Shown: positions 33,067 to 43,144 of the stretch, piece after piece | Layout: every line of letters starts with the position of its first letter | Position numbering within the stretch: the first letter of the stretch is position 1 | Source: Scandinavium manionii | GTDB taxonomy: Bacteria; Pseudomonadota; Gammaproteobacteria; Enterobacterales; Enterobacteriaceae | NCBI RefSeq assembly: GCF_024764775.1 | Contig: NZ_JALIGC010000035.1 | Coordinates: forward strand, 124,001 to 188,000 | Length of the DNA: 64,000 nucleotides | Reading direction: 5' to 3' | Translations under genes and position numbers: made by a program | Notes under the pieces: model-generated | Databases searched by the model: none | What the model was told of the DNA's origin: nothing | What the model saw: only the letters and a program-made list of their open reading frames with translations

Positions 33067-34674
33067 TTAATTCAGCTTCACTTTCGAGAAATCACTGCCC
33101 ATCAGGCTGACACTGTAGCCGGTCACGTTGCTGCGGGTGGCGAAGAAGGTTTTACCGTTGGCCAGGGCAATCCATGGAGCCTGCTGGTAGAAAATCTCCT
33201 GCGCCTGTTGGTACAGTTTCGCGCGCGCGGCCGGGTCGCTGGTCATCTTGGCTTTTTTCACCAGGCCATCATACCCTTTATCGCACCAGCGCGCGGCATT
33301 GGAGCCGGTTTTTATGCTGTCACAACCGAGCAGCGTGTCGGCAAAGTTATCCGGATCGCCGTTGTCGGACATCCAGCCAAACAGTGCCGAATCGTGTTCG
33401 CCTTTGCGCATCCCGGAAAGATATTCACCCCATTCGTAGGTAGTAATTTTGGCTTTGATGCCTACTTTCGCCCAGTCACTCTGGATCATCTCGGCGATAC
33501 GGCGCGAGTTCGGGTTATACGGGCGCTGGACTGGCATCGACCACAGCGTCACTTCCGCGCCTTTCTCAAGCCCTGCCTGCTTTAGCAGCGCTTTGGCTTT
33601 TTCAGGGTTGTAACCGTAGTCTGCCAAATTACTGTCGTAACCCAGCATTTTCGGCGGCAGCGGTGATTTTGCGACCGAACCGGAACCCATAAACACCGCA
33701 TTGACGATCGACTTTTTGTCCGTTGCGTAGTTCAACGCCTGGCGTACCAGCACATTATCAAACGGCTTTTTCTCGGTATTAAACGCCAGATAACCGACGT
33801 TAAGCGCATCCACAGAATGCAGCACCAAATCTTTGTTCTTTTTGATAACGCCGAACTGCACCGGCGACGGCGCGGGGATAATCTGGCATTCGTTGGTTTG
33901 CAGTTTCGCCAGACGGGTTTCCACATTCGGGGTGATGGAGAAAATCAGGTGTTTCGTCGGTACCTCGCCATCCCAATAGTTCGGGTTAGCGACATAGCGG
34001 ATCAGCGAGTCAACTTTATATTGCTGGAACGCGTACGGCCCTGTGCCAATAGGCCAGGTATCAACATTTTCCGGCGTCCCCTTTTTCATCATCGCGTCGG
34101 CGTATTCAGCCGAAAGAATCGAGGCGAAATCCATTCCCCAGTCGGCCAGGAAAGAAGCGTTTGGTTCGTTTAGCTCAAACTGGACGTGATAATCATCAAT
34201 CTTCTTCACGTCTTTAATCAGTTTATCGAGGCCCGCGTCGGTGAAATATTCGTAATTCCCCTGCGATACTTTGTGATAAGGATTATTTTCATCCTTCTGG
34301 CGCATGACCGAGAAAATAACGTCATCGGCGTTAAAATCACGCGTCGGTTTAAAGAATTTATTACTGTTGAACTTCACGCCCTGACGCAGGGTAAAGGTAT
34401 AGGTTTTACCATCCGGGGAAATAGTCCAGGTGGTTGCCAGAGAGGGGATCGGGGTGTTTTTCTGCGGATCGAAATTTATCAGGCGGTTGTACAGCACCTG
34501 TGAGCTGGCAACGAACGACGGCCCCGAACTGGCAATCTGCGGGTTGAATGACTCTGGTGACGCTTCGGAGCAGTAGATAAGGGTGTCATTATTTGCCGCC
34601 ATCGCGGCCCCTGCCGGTAACAATGCGCTGAGGGCCAGGGCCAGCAGCGTTTTCCCTGTCGGTGTTGGAGACAT
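33067..34674 (-). CDS. Peptide/solute ABC importer periplasmic binding protein, DppA-like (orphan)
   Basis: 535 residues, SBP_bac_5 family. The signal peptide MSPTPTGKTLLALALSALLP (cleavage near AAMA-ANN) precedes TLIYCSEASPESFNPQIASS, WPIGTGPYAFQQYK, VRQALNYATDKKSIV and MSDNGDPDNFADTLLGCDS, all DppA-like. No permease or ATPase lies nearby, so it must use a permease encoded elsewhere, such as Dpp. The 281-base upstream gap (34675-34955) includes an inverted repeat GGTTATT-N6-AATAACC at 34735-34754, a possible operator. Confidence 0.93.
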   Translation of the reverse strand: MSPTPTGKTLLALALSALLPAGAAMAANNDTLIYCSEASPESFNPQIASSGPSFVASSQVLYNRLINFDPQKNTPIPSLATTWTISPDGKTYTFTLRQGVKFNSNKFFKPTRDFNADDVIFSVMRQKDENNPYHKVSQGNYEYFTDAGLDKLIKDVKKIDDYHVQFELNEPNASFLADWGMDFASILSAEYADAMMKKGTPENVDTWPIGTGPYAFQQYKVDSLIRYVANPNYWDGEVPTKHLIFSITPNVETRLAKLQTNECQIIPAPSPVQFGVIKKNKDLVLHSVDALNVGYLAFNTEKKPFDNVLVRQALNYATDKKSIVNAVFMGSGSVAKSPLPPKMLGYDSNLADYGYNPEKAKALLKQAGLEKGAEVTLWSMPVQRPYNPNSRRIAEMIQSDWAKVGIKAKITTYEWGEYLSGMRKGEHDSALFGWMSDNGDPDNFADTLLGCDSIKTGSNAARWCDKGYDGLVKKAKMTSDPAARAKLYQQAQEIFYQQAPWIALANGKTFFATRSNVTGYSVSLMGSDFSKVKLN

Positions 34675-34955
34675 AGTTATAAGCCTTTTGCTCTTATTAT
34701 TTGGGGTAATCGAAGCTTAATCACAGCACAAGGGGGTTATTCTGGCAAATAACCAAAATGCATCAGGTTATGCTTACCCAGCAAATTTCGCCGTTTTATT
34801 GGCCAATAATTTCACTTAAGAACTTTGTCAAAAAGCAAGCGTTTCACGCGTTTTCAATAGCCAGAGTATTTGCTGTTTTTGGCTTTTCCTCGCCCGTTTA
34901 TCCCCTTCCCGCCTGCGTTAGAGTAGCGGTGTGAAAAAGTCGATGGGATAAGAAC

Positions 34956-36281
34956 GTGGCAAAAACTCTATTACGCAGCGGCAGTCTGGACGATTTCCAG
35001 TCCGTGGGCGGCGGCGGCCAGGCCGTATTTGCATCAGCATTACAGATTCGTGAGACGCTGCGCCTGCGCAAACAGCAGACGCTGGTGGAGTGTCTGGCTA
35101 TCCCGCAGGTCAACGATGACGGCGATCGCGTGGACTGGTATTCGCCGGTTGAAGGCGACGTGCTGGCGTGGAAAGCCGCCGATGAAGACCTGCGTGAACG
35201 CGCGCTGAGTCAGCTGGAAATGATGGCCGATGGCGCACTGGGCCTGGCCCGCAAATGTCAACAGTCCGAGAAAACCGCGCAGCAGCTGTTCGGCGCGTTG
35301 CTGGAAAAAGCGTTACAGTTTCCCGGCGAAAATCACGTTTTCCTGGTCGGCGGCAAACCGGTTATCACCTTCTGGGGCTTTGTGAATCTGAACGAAAGCG
35401 CCCGGGAGGAACTGTTTGGTTGCCTGCATTTAGCGCCCATACCAGAACCCGTTGTCGACCTTTACGAAGACATCCCAAATGAAGACGCGCTGAAAGTCAC
35501 CTTCAGCCAGGCCGATGAGCCGCTACTGGCCGCGCCGCTGGTAATGAGCGTTGCCGCAGAAGAACAAGAATTTCCTGAGCCCATTGAAGAAAACGTCGAG
35601 CCAGAGGCCCCAGTAGACGTCGCTGCGCAGAAAGCCTCTCGCCGCATTCCGCTTTGGAGCTTACCGGTGGCGGCCGTACTCGTCGCCGCCATTGCCGGGC
35701 CGCTGTTATGGCCTCGGTCGACGACCTCCGCGGAACCGATCCTGGCCCATGTGGACCCCATCGCTGTGACAAAACCAACGGCACCTGCACTGCCAGAACT
35801 GACGCACTCCCTGCCGCTGCATCTGGCGAGCGTCAAAGAGCCGGTGCAAGAAGAGAAGCCGGAAGAAAAACCGGTGATTATCGCTGCCATTCCGAAAGAT
35901 GCGCTGGTGATGGAGGCCGATCAGATGCGCGCTGGCACGACCAAATTCCTTAACGGCACCTGGCGTGTGCTGGTCGACGTGAAAGATCCGGTCACCGGTA
36001 AAGCCCCGTCTCTTCGCTATGAAATTCTCAACAATAAAGGCAACGCGCGTCTGGTGCATGGCGACAATGTGGTCTGTAAGGCTGAAGTTTTCTCCGGCCT
36101 GCATCAGAACGGCGAATTGCTGGTAAAAAGCCGTGGCAACGCGCGTTGCAGCGATGGTTCACGCTATCCGGTTCCAGAAATTACCTGTAAAGCAGGCGTC
36201 AGCGACGTGGCGGAATGCACCGGACGCTACGACGTAAACACCGTCGTTCCGTTGACGTTCCGTAAAGTGGGGGCGCGCTAA
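34956..36281 (+). CDS. srfA: SrfA-like protein, single-pass membrane protein of the srfABC operon
   Basis: 441 residues from GTG 34956, which follows GGGATAAG. The N-terminal soluble part (1-175; SLDDFQSVGGGGQAVFASAL) precedes an acidic stretch (EEQEFPEPIEENVEPEAPVD), one membrane helix at about 231-253 (IPLWSLPVAAVLVAAIAGPL), a Pro/Glu-rich linker and a C-terminal domain with four cysteines near the end (NARCSDGSRYPVPEITCKAG, DVAECTG). This matches Salmonella SrfA, named as an SsrB-regulated factor. The C-terminal domain is probably periplasmic. Biochemical function is unknown. Its stop overlaps the srfB start (TAATG). Confidence 0.88.
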   Translation: MAKTLLRSGSLDDFQSVGGGGQAVFASALQIRETLRLRKQQTLVECLAIPQVNDDGDRVDWYSPVEGDVLAWKAADEDLRERALSQLEMMADGALGLARKCQQSEKTAQQLFGALLEKALQFPGENHVFLVGGKPVITFWGFVNLNESAREELFGCLHLAPIPEPVVDLYEDIPNEDALKVTFSQADEPLLAAPLVMSVAAEEQEFPEPIEENVEPEAPVDVAAQKASRRIPLWSLPVAAVLVAAIAGPLLWPRSTTSAEPILAHVDPIAVTKPTAPALPELTHSLPLHLASVKEPVQEEKPEEKPVIIAAIPKDALVMEADQMRAGTTKFLNGTWRVLVDVKDPVTGKAPSLRYEILNNKGNARLVHGDNVVCKAEVFSGLHQNGELLVKSRGNARCSDGSRYPVPEITCKAGVSDVAECTGRYDVNTVVPLTFRKVGAR

Positions 36282-39262
36282 TGCTGGTTACCCTATGTGA
36301 TTATCAACAAAGCGTTACCCTGATTGCCAACAGCGGGGTGCAGTTTCTCGATTTTGGTCTGACGCCACAGGATTCCTTAAGCAATGGACGCTTCGTGCGC
36401 AAAACCGCTAACGGTCCGCTGCTGCGTCTGAACTACGACATCGTCAACAGCCGCTACACGCTGCCTGCTATTGACGGCCAGCAGGCTGAAGTGGTGAAAC
36501 CCGAAAGCACCTTGCCGCTTGAGCAATCTCTGGCAATACTCGACGGCGTCTGGCTACCGCTGCCGTTCCTGCGTTTTAATCCACCCCGCACGTTTGTCGA
36601 AGGCCCGGACAACTGGGCGCGAGTGCAAATTCGCAAACTGCCGGATCCGGACAGCGCCGGAAACACCCACCGCGTCACCATCGCCCTCGACAGCCAAATT
36701 CGTGACGACGCCCCTTCCGCTCTGGCCCCGATTGAAAATGACCTGCTGAACGGGACACGTTTTGCACTCGCCTGGCGCGATGAAGAAGTCGCGGATTTCC
36801 TCGACCAGACCTGGATTGACGGCTGGCTACGCGAAGTGTTCAGTCATCACGCCAGCGTGGAAGAAAACCGCAGCGAGCGTGACATTGCCCAGGCGATGCG
36901 CGGCTTTGAATATCAGGGACACTGGCTGAACCTGCTGGCCCTGTTAGGTGAACAGCTCAGCGTGCCGGAAGTGAAAATCGCCACCGCCACCGTCAGTACC
37001 CCGGCGATCCCGGTGGATTTGATTCTGGACGTCGGCAACAGCCATACCTGCGGGGTGATCATCGAAGATCATGGCGATGCCAACGATGGTTTGCGCCAGA
37101 CCGCAGAATTACAGGTACGCTCGCTGAGTGAACCGCAGTTCCTCAATGCCCCACTGTTCACCAGCCGCCTGGAGTTCTCCGAAGCGCGCTTTGGTAAACA
37201 GCATTTCTCTGTGGAAAGCGGGCGCGAAGATGCGTTCGTCTGGCCGTCAATCGTTCGCGTGGGCGATGAAGCCCGCAAGCTGGCGATGCAGCGTCTGGGC
37301 ACCGAAGGCAACAGTGGGATCTCCAGCCCGCGCCGCTATTTATGGGATGAAACACCGACCGTTCAGGACTGGCGCTTCAGCCAGGTGAACAGCCGGACTC
37401 AGCGCGAACCGCTGGCTGCCGCGTTTCCGCTGGCTTATCTGATGAATGATGACGGACAACCACTGTTTACACTACCGCAGGATGAGCGGATGCCGGTGTT
37501 TTCACCGCAGTACAGCCGCAGCACGCTGATGACGCATATGCTGTGCGAAATTCTGTCGCAGGCGCTGGGGCAAATCAACAGCGTGGCGACACGCCAGCGC
37601 CTCGGTTTCCCGTCCTCGCCTCGCCAGCTGCGTACCCTGATTTTGACTCTGCCGTCGGCGATGCCGAAACAAGAACGCGAGATTTTCCGTCGCCGCATGT
37701 TTGAAGCCATTGCCCTGGTGTGGAAAGCACTGGGCTGGCACCCGCAGGACGACGATTTTGTGACGCAAAAACAGCAGGACAAAAGCGTTGTTCCGGTGCC
37801 AAAAATCCACATGGAGTGGGATGAAGCCAGCTGTGGGCAGCTGGTATGGCTGTATAATGAGGCAATGTCGCACTTTGGCGGACAGACTGAAGCATTCTTC
37901 GCCGCCCTTGCCCGCCCGGATCGTGACCCGGAACCCAGTAGTCGTCCAGGTCGCGCCTTGCGCGTGGCGGCCATCGATTTAGGCGGCGGCACCACCGATA
38001 TGGCTATCACCCATTATCGCCTGGATGAAGGCACCGGCAGCAACGTCAAAATCACGCCGCAGCTGCTGTTCCGCGAAGGGTTTAAGGTGGCAGGCGACGA
38101 TATTCTGCTCGACATTATTCAGCGCTGTGTGCTGCCCGCGCTGCAAACTCAGCTGCAAAAATCCGGTATTGCCGATGCGCCAGCCCTGATGGCAACGCTG
38201 TTTGGCGATTCCGGGCGTATTGATACGCAGGCCGTGCTGCGGCAGCAAACGGCCCTGCAGCTGTTTATGCCTGTTGGTCACGCCATTCTTGGTGCGTGGG
38301 AAGAGAGCGACATCAACGATCCGCTGGCAGGCCTGCATGCCACCTTCGGCGAACTGTTACCACAGACGCCGACCCGCAACGTGATGAACTATGTCGGTCA
38401 GGCAATCAGCCACGCGCAGCCAGCCGGTTCGGAGCCTTTCGACCTATTCGCCACACCGTTGCAGGTCAGCTTCCGCGATTTACACGATGCAATGCTGGCG
38501 GGCGAATTTACCATCGCCGCCCCACTGCATGCGGTGTGCGAAGCGATTTCTCATTATGCCTGCGACGTGCTACTGGTGACCGGGCGTCCGGGCTGTCTGC
38601 CGGGCGTTCAGGCGCTGATCCGCTATTTGCAGCCGGTGCCGGTGAATCGCATGGTGTGGATGGACAGCTATCACGTTCACGAATGGTATCCGTTCAGCCA
38701 GCAAGGCCGCATCGGCAACCCGAAATCCACCGCCGCCGTCGGCGCGATGCTGTGCAGCCTGGCGCTGGATTTACGTCTGCCGCGCTTTAATTTTAAAGCG
38801 GCGGATATCGGCGCCTACTCCACCGTACGCTATCTCGGCGTGCTGGACAGCACCGTCAACACGCTGCGCGAAGAAAATATTTGGTATTCAGAGCTCGATC
38901 TGGACAAACCGGGGGCGAAGGTCGATACGCGGGTGCATTTCCCGCTGCGCGGCAACGTCACACTCGGTTTCCGTCAGCTCGCCAATGCCCGCTGGCCCGC
39001 GACGCCGCTGTACACCCTGAGCATCAACTCGCCGGAAGTGGCAAAAGCCATCGCCGGAGACGGCGTGTTGCAGGTTCGCCTGCAGCTCACCGGCGGCAAC
39101 AAAGCGGAAGGCCCGGAAGCCTTTGTGCTGGCCGACGCCTGGCTTCAGGACGGCACACCGGTTGCGCCGGACGCCCTGACGCTAAAACTGAATACTCTGG
39201 CCGACCGCCGCCACAGCGGCAGCCACTACTGGATCGACAGCGGGAGCGTGTACCTGAAATGA
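36281..39262 (+). CDS. srfB: SrfB-like protein with actin/Hsp70-type ATPase fold
   Basis: 993 residues. Two phosphate-binding motifs of the actin/Hsp70/sugar-kinase fold are visible: ILDVGNSHTCGVIIED near 247 and VAAIDLGGGTTDMAITHYRL near 566. A third helix-turn segment, CDVLLVTGRPGCLPGVQALI near 765, resembles the adenosine motif. The N-terminal 240 residues have no clear relation. It is cytosolic (no signal or helix). It matches Salmonella SrfB in length and operon place, between srfA (1-base overlap) and srfC (4-base overlap). Annotated as a virulence factor in Salmonella, but it is widespread in non-pathogens; the activity is not established. Confidence 0.9.
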   Translation: MLVTLCDYQQSVTLIANSGVQFLDFGLTPQDSLSNGRFVRKTANGPLLRLNYDIVNSRYTLPAIDGQQAEVVKPESTLPLEQSLAILDGVWLPLPFLRFNPPRTFVEGPDNWARVQIRKLPDPDSAGNTHRVTIALDSQIRDDAPSALAPIENDLLNGTRFALAWRDEEVADFLDQTWIDGWLREVFSHHASVEENRSERDIAQAMRGFEYQGHWLNLLALLGEQLSVPEVKIATATVSTPAIPVDLILDVGNSHTCGVIIEDHGDANDGLRQTAELQVRSLSEPQFLNAPLFTSRLEFSEARFGKQHFSVESGREDAFVWPSIVRVGDEARKLAMQRLGTEGNSGISSPRRYLWDETPTVQDWRFSQVNSRTQREPLAAAFPLAYLMNDDGQPLFTLPQDERMPVFSPQYSRSTLMTHMLCEILSQALGQINSVATRQRLGFPSSPRQLRTLILTLPSAMPKQEREIFRRRMFEAIALVWKALGWHPQDDDFVTQKQQDKSVVPVPKIHMEWDEASCGQLVWLYNEAMSHFGGQTEAFFAALARPDRDPEPSSRPGRALRVAAIDLGGGTTDMAITHYRLDEGTGSNVKITPQLLFREGFKVAGDDILLDIIQRCVLPALQTQLQKSGIADAPALMATLFGDSGRIDTQAVLRQQTALQLFMPVGHAILGAWEESDINDPLAGLHATFGELLPQTPTRNVMNYVGQAISHAQPAGSEPFDLFATPLQVSFRDLHDAMLAGEFTIAAPLHAVCEAISHYACDVLLVTGRPGCLPGVQALIRYLQPVPVNRMVWMDSYHVHEWYPFSQQGRIGNPKSTAAVGAMLCSLALDLRLPRFNFKAADIGAYSTVRYLGVLDSTVNTLREENIWYSELDLDKPGAKVDTRVHFPLRGNVTLGFRQLANARWPATPLYTLSINSPEVAKAIAGDGVLQVRLQLTGGNKAEGPEAFVLADAWLQDGTPVAPDALTLKLNTLADRRHSGSHYWIDSGSVYLK

Positions 39263-41400
39263 GCCGACTGAAAAATATCATCGACTGGACCCACATGAAC
39301 CGTCGGACCTCGCCGCTTTTCGATACCGACGCCGACGCGTTACTCACGCGTCTGTATCAGCTGAAAGCGCAGGAAACGGCCCTGGAAACCGCGCAGTCCG
39401 CCCCGGCAAGCATTGCGCTATACGGCCATTCGCAGGCGGCAAAAGCGCACCTGCTTGGCACCCTTTGCGGCAGCGGTAACGGCCGTTTGCTGGTGTACGC
39501 CGGCAGTAAAACACTCGACTATTTCACGCACCTTAACCCCGGTCACGCCGTGACGCGGATGGCGCTGCGTTTTAGCCACTGCGCGCAAACCCCGGACGAC
39601 GCCTTTCCGTTACGCCTGCGCATTATGCGCGAAGCAGAACTGGTGCAGGTGTTTCTCGCCCATGCGTGGCAGCAAGGCGTGGTGCGTCAGGTAGAAAAAT
39701 CGGTGGTGGCCGCGCGGCTGAATGCCTGGCAATCGCTTCGTCAGACGCAGCCGGTACCGGGGATTAATGAAGAAGATGTGGCAGCTATCGCTCACTTCTG
39801 GCAAGCGAATATGCCTGCCCAACATCAGCAGATTGACGACGCCCTGTGGCAGCAGTTTATTCAGCTGTTACCGTGTCTCGACCTTAGCGCGCGTGCCAGC
39901 GCCTGGGCGCTGCTGTGGGGTGAGCAGCAGGAACTAACCCGCCAGTGGCTGACGCTGGCGCATGTGCTCCAGCAATGCGGAAACGCACGCGAACTGGCCG
40001 CACCGCTCAGCCTGCTAGTCGACAGTTTCACCTTACCCGCAGAGGGTTTTCTGACGCCAGAGAGCGAACCAGAAGGCGAAACGGTAGTGCATCCGCTGAT
40101 CGACGAACAGTTACACAATGCTGTCAGTCTGCCGCTAAACGCGTTGGCGCTGCTGACCGTTGAGCTGGTCTTGCCCACTGATAATGGCGTGTTGAATAAC
40201 GTCGACCTGATTGATATCCCGCAGCCCGCCCAGGGAACTGACCATGCGCTGTGGGCCAGTAAATGCCGCTGGCTGCTGGAACATTATCGCCAGCAGATGC
40301 AGCCCGATCTGCTGCTGATTTGTAATGCGGCGGCCACACGCGCGCAAATCCCAACCCATGCCCGGGCGCTGATGCGCTGGGTCGGCGACACTCAACCGCT
40401 GCACGACGGCGCGTTACCGGGCCTGGTGTGGGCCATTACGCCGCAGGACGACCGCTTCGTGCGGAAGCTGAATCTCGACGAAGCCGTTCAACTGTTAATT
40501 GAGAAGCCGGGCCAGCGTTGGGGGACGTTACAGGCGCTTGATGGCAGCAGTTTGCAACGGCTGATCGAATGGTTGTCACAGGCGACGGTACCTGCGTTGC
40601 GCGCGGCGCGTTTCGAACGCCTGAGTGAACGTCAGCGACAGGCTATGCGCCAGATTATGGTCTGTTGGCAGCACGCGCCGCAGAACGATCCCGCCAGCGC
40701 GCGTCGCCAGGCAGAAAATCTCGTCCGTGAGTTGCAGGGCCACGCTGCGACCCTGGGCGAGCTGCTGGAAGGCTTACTGCCTCCACTTTCCACCTTCGAA
40801 CAGCTCAGTCAGGTGCAGCAGCCACGTGAAGAAAAAGTCAGTGAACTGTTCAGCGATAACATGGATCTTTTCGCTCTCCCGGACGATCCGCAGCTCAGCG
40901 GCAGTGCTCGACAGGACAGCGGCTTTCAGGCTCATGCGCTGTGGGTGAATTACCTGCGCCAGTGGAGTCGCAGCGAATCCCACGCACGTCGCTATGGAAT
41001 TGCTCCGGCGGTGCTCCAGCAGCTGGCAGATTGTCTGATAATCACCAGCTACCGGCTCGATTTGCCAAAACAGCTGCAGGCGGTCCTTCCGGATGAGCGC
41101 GCAAGCGCCGCACGCCTGAGGGCCACTATCAGTAATTTCCTGGCATGGCTGGGCTACGCGGATATGCCCGTCGACTCACGCCCGGCGAGCCGCGTAGTGA
41201 AAAGCAGTACTCTGTTTGCTCCGACGGCGAGTAATACCGAACGTCTGACGCAGTTAGGTGAGCGCCCTGCCCACGCTGCCACGCGTTATGTCTATGATTG
41301 GTTAGTCGCGTTGTTCACCCGTGCCACCGAAGCGGCGGACTATCGCCACCCTTTGGATCTTTCCCCGGAAGCCCGCGCTCAACTGAATACATTGCTGTAA
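39259..41400 (+). CDS. srfC: SrfC-like protein with degenerate dynamin/GTPase-like P-loop
   Basis: 713 residues from ATG 39259, coupled to srfB by ATGA; the longer open frame from 38881 lies within srfB. SIALYGHSQAAKAHLLGTL (51-69) looks like a P-loop in which GKS/T is replaced by AKA. Later NNVDLIDIPQP, followed by a basic/aromatic stretch (WASKCRWLLEHYRQQMQP) and LLLICNAAATRAQIP, resembles the switch and base-binding strands of dynamin-like GTPases. The C-terminal half is helical and rich in Gln and Leu. It matches Salmonella SrfC by place and length. Nucleotide binding is uncertain because of the altered lysine context. Confidence 0.88.
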   Translation: MSRLKNIIDWTHMNRRTSPLFDTDADALLTRLYQLKAQETALETAQSAPASIALYGHSQAAKAHLLGTLCGSGNGRLLVYAGSKTLDYFTHLNPGHAVTRMALRFSHCAQTPDDAFPLRLRIMREAELVQVFLAHAWQQGVVRQVEKSVVAARLNAWQSLRQTQPVPGINEEDVAAIAHFWQANMPAQHQQIDDALWQQFIQLLPCLDLSARASAWALLWGEQQELTRQWLTLAHVLQQCGNARELAAPLSLLVDSFTLPAEGFLTPESEPEGETVVHPLIDEQLHNAVSLPLNALALLTVELVLPTDNGVLNNVDLIDIPQPAQGTDHALWASKCRWLLEHYRQQMQPDLLLICNAAATRAQIPTHARALMRWVGDTQPLHDGALPGLVWAITPQDDRFVRKLNLDEAVQLLIEKPGQRWGTLQALDGSSLQRLIEWLSQATVPALRAARFERLSERQRQAMRQIMVCWQHAPQNDPASARRQAENLVRELQGHAATLGELLEGLLPPLSTFEQLSQVQQPREEKVSELFSDNMDLFALPDDPQLSGSARQDSGFQAHALWVNYLRQWSRSESHARRYGIAPAVLQQLADCLIITSYRLDLPKQLQAVLPDERASAARLRATISNFLAWLGYADMPVDSRPASRVVKSSTLFAPTASNTERLTQLGERPAHAATRYVYDWLVALFTRATEAADYRHPLDLSPEARAQLNTLL

Positions 41401-41452
41401 CCCATCTGCGGCTCACGGGCTATGTAATCAAAACTTAATCAGAGAGAAAATC

Positions 41453-42037
41453 ATGAGAAAAATAGTTTCGTTTGTCCATGTGTCGCTGGATGGTTTTGTC
41501 GCTTCTACCGTTGAGGGCCCGGCGGGTCTGGCCTGGATAAGCATAAGCCCCGACTTGTTTGAATACGTCGAGCAGCGGATTCAGCAGACCGACACCGCCT
41601 TATATGGGCGTACCACCTATCAGATGATGGAGTCGTACTGGCCAACTGCTGCCGATAAGCCTGACGCCAGCCAGCATGATCATACGCATTCGCGTTGGTA
41701 CAAATCTGCCCACAAGGTGGTGTTGTCGAAAACCCTGTTGGAAAAAAATCACCCTAATACGCAAATTATCAGTAGCAATTTAAGCGACGAAATCAGCAAG
41801 CTCAAGCATAACGCGGGCAGCGAAATCTTAATGTTTGGCAGTCCCTCAGCGACTCATGCGCTAATGGCGGAAAACCTTATCGATGAGTATTGGCTATTCG
41901 TCAATCCGATTCTGCTGGGACAAGGCATTCCCTTGTTCAAAAACATAAAAGACAGAACCTCACTCATGCTGGTGAATAGTAAAGTTTTCCCGTCGGGCGT
42001 AGTGTGCCTGCAATACGAGGTGAAACGAAATAAATAG
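41453..42037 (+). CDS. Dihydrofolate-reductase-like protein (RibD C-terminal domain family)
   Basis: 194 residues. The fold is recognisable from MRKIVSFVHVSLDGFVASTV, TALYGRTTYQMMESYWPTA, HKVVLSKTL, EILMFGSPSATHALMAENLIDEYWLFVNPILLGQGIPLFK. These proteins bind NADPH and reduce unknown substrates. AGAGAG precedes the ATG. It is transcribed alone after srfC (52-base gap) and could share its transcript. Confidence 0.9.
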   Translation: MRKIVSFVHVSLDGFVASTVEGPAGLAWISISPDLFEYVEQRIQQTDTALYGRTTYQMMESYWPTAADKPDASQHDHTHSRWYKSAHKVVLSKTLLEKNHPNTQIISSNLSDEISKLKHNAGSEILMFGSPSATHALMAENLIDEYWLFVNPILLGQGIPLFKNIKDRTSLMLVNSKVFPSGVVCLQYEVKRNK

Positions 42038-42210
42038 TGCAAGGTTCTGATAGTTCTGCAAGAGGAAAAAAACATCCGAACGGCTGCATTTCTGCGAATA
42101 TGTAGCCAATCGATGTTTTGCGGTATGTGATCTCCCTTAACTGACAGTAGCACCTAAGGGTCAGCAATGTCCTCTCTTGGCCCGGATCTGACAGAAAGCC
42201 AGGTCATAAG

Positions 42211-42234
42211 GTCCGCTTGCAGCGAATTGCGGAC
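42211..42234. terminator. Inverted repeat between the reductase and EamA genes
   Basis: GTCCGC and GCGGAC are perfect arms around 12 bases in the gap 42038-42301. A weaker pair, AAAACATC and GATGTTTT (about 42067 and 42109), lies closer to the reductase gene. Either could be a terminator for the two convergent genes; neither has a good T-run. Confidence 0.35.
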
Positions 42235-42301
42235 ATTGGAATTCTGGTCCTTAAAGTTTTAAAGCGTGCATCTATAAATGCGACAAAAGAATAACCTATA
42301 C

Positions 42302-43132
42302 TTATTTTCTTAATGAAATTTCCGCGCCAAGGACAATTAGAATCATCCCTAACAGCATACTAATCGTTATTTTTTCATTCCAGCCTAAGTAACCAAGTAA
42401 TGCAGCAAATATTACTGAAAGGTAGCTCCATGATACGATTTTATCAGTCGGAGCATTGGCACATGCGACAGAAAGGAAGTATTGTGCCAGAGTAGTTATC
42501 ACACCAAGAATAATCAAATAAGGTAGGAGGGAGAGATTAAAAGAATCCCATACCAATGGAAGAAACACGAATGAATAGAGTAAGGTATACAGAGAAAAAA
42601 AGAGCATTTGTCGATATGGAGATTCTGTATCTGACATCATCCAGATTGTAATCGTTGCTGCCCCTCCCATTGCACCCGAAATGATGCCTGATAAATCACC
42701 TCCATTGATGCTATGCGTTACCATGCAGCTTGTTATTGTGACGCCCAGAAACCCGACAAATGTGCCAATCCAAACATAGCGATCTGACAACCTTCTGAAC
42801 ACCAGAAATGAAATGATCGGGACAAAAACTGGTGATGTCTGCTGAAGTAACACTGCTGTACTCAGCTCCGTATTCTTAACGGCATAGAAGTAGGTAATGA
42901 GTGCAAAAAATGTAAATAGTGACCGCAGTGCATGCAGTTTTTTTCTTTCAGATTTAAAGCTTAATTTTCCAGAATGCCAACCCACAAACAATACGCAGAT
43001 AAAGCTGAAAACATTTCGCCAGAACACTAATGAAAAGACATCCATCTTATAAGAAACATATTTGACGATCATCCCTGCCAAAGCGAACATTAATGCAGAT
43101 AGCGTAATATTAGAAACAGCCTTTAAGTACAT
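42302..43132 (-). CDS. EamA-family (DMT superfamily) transporter
   Basis: 276 residues, about ten hydrophobic helices in two EamA repeats (LSALMFALAGMIVKYVSYKM and FWRNVFSFICVLFVGW in the first; ISGAMGGAATITIWMMSDTE in the second). TELSTAVLLQQTSPVFVPII is a typical family segment. The gene is clearly AT-rich compared with srfABC and the sugar genes, suggesting transfer. The exported metabolite is unknown. Confidence 0.88.
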   Translation of the reverse strand: MYLKAVSNITLSALMFALAGMIVKYVSYKMDVFSLVFWRNVFSFICVLFVGWHSGKLSFKSERKKLHALRSLFTFFALITYFYAVKNTELSTAVLLQQTSPVFVPIISFLVFRRLSDRYVWIGTFVGFLGVTITSCMVTHSINGGDLSGIISGAMGGAATITIWMMSDTESPYRQMLFFSLYTLLYSFVFLPLVWDSFNLSLLPYLIILGVITTLAQYFLSVACANAPTDKIVSWSYLSVIFAALLGYLGWNEKITISMLLGMILIVLGAEISLRK

Positions 43133-43144
43133 TATTTATTACCC

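Noticed and set aside
38881..39258. 126-codon upstream extension of srfC
   Set aside because: It runs entirely within srfB in another frame; the ATG at 39259 overlaps the srfB stop as expected for coupled genes.
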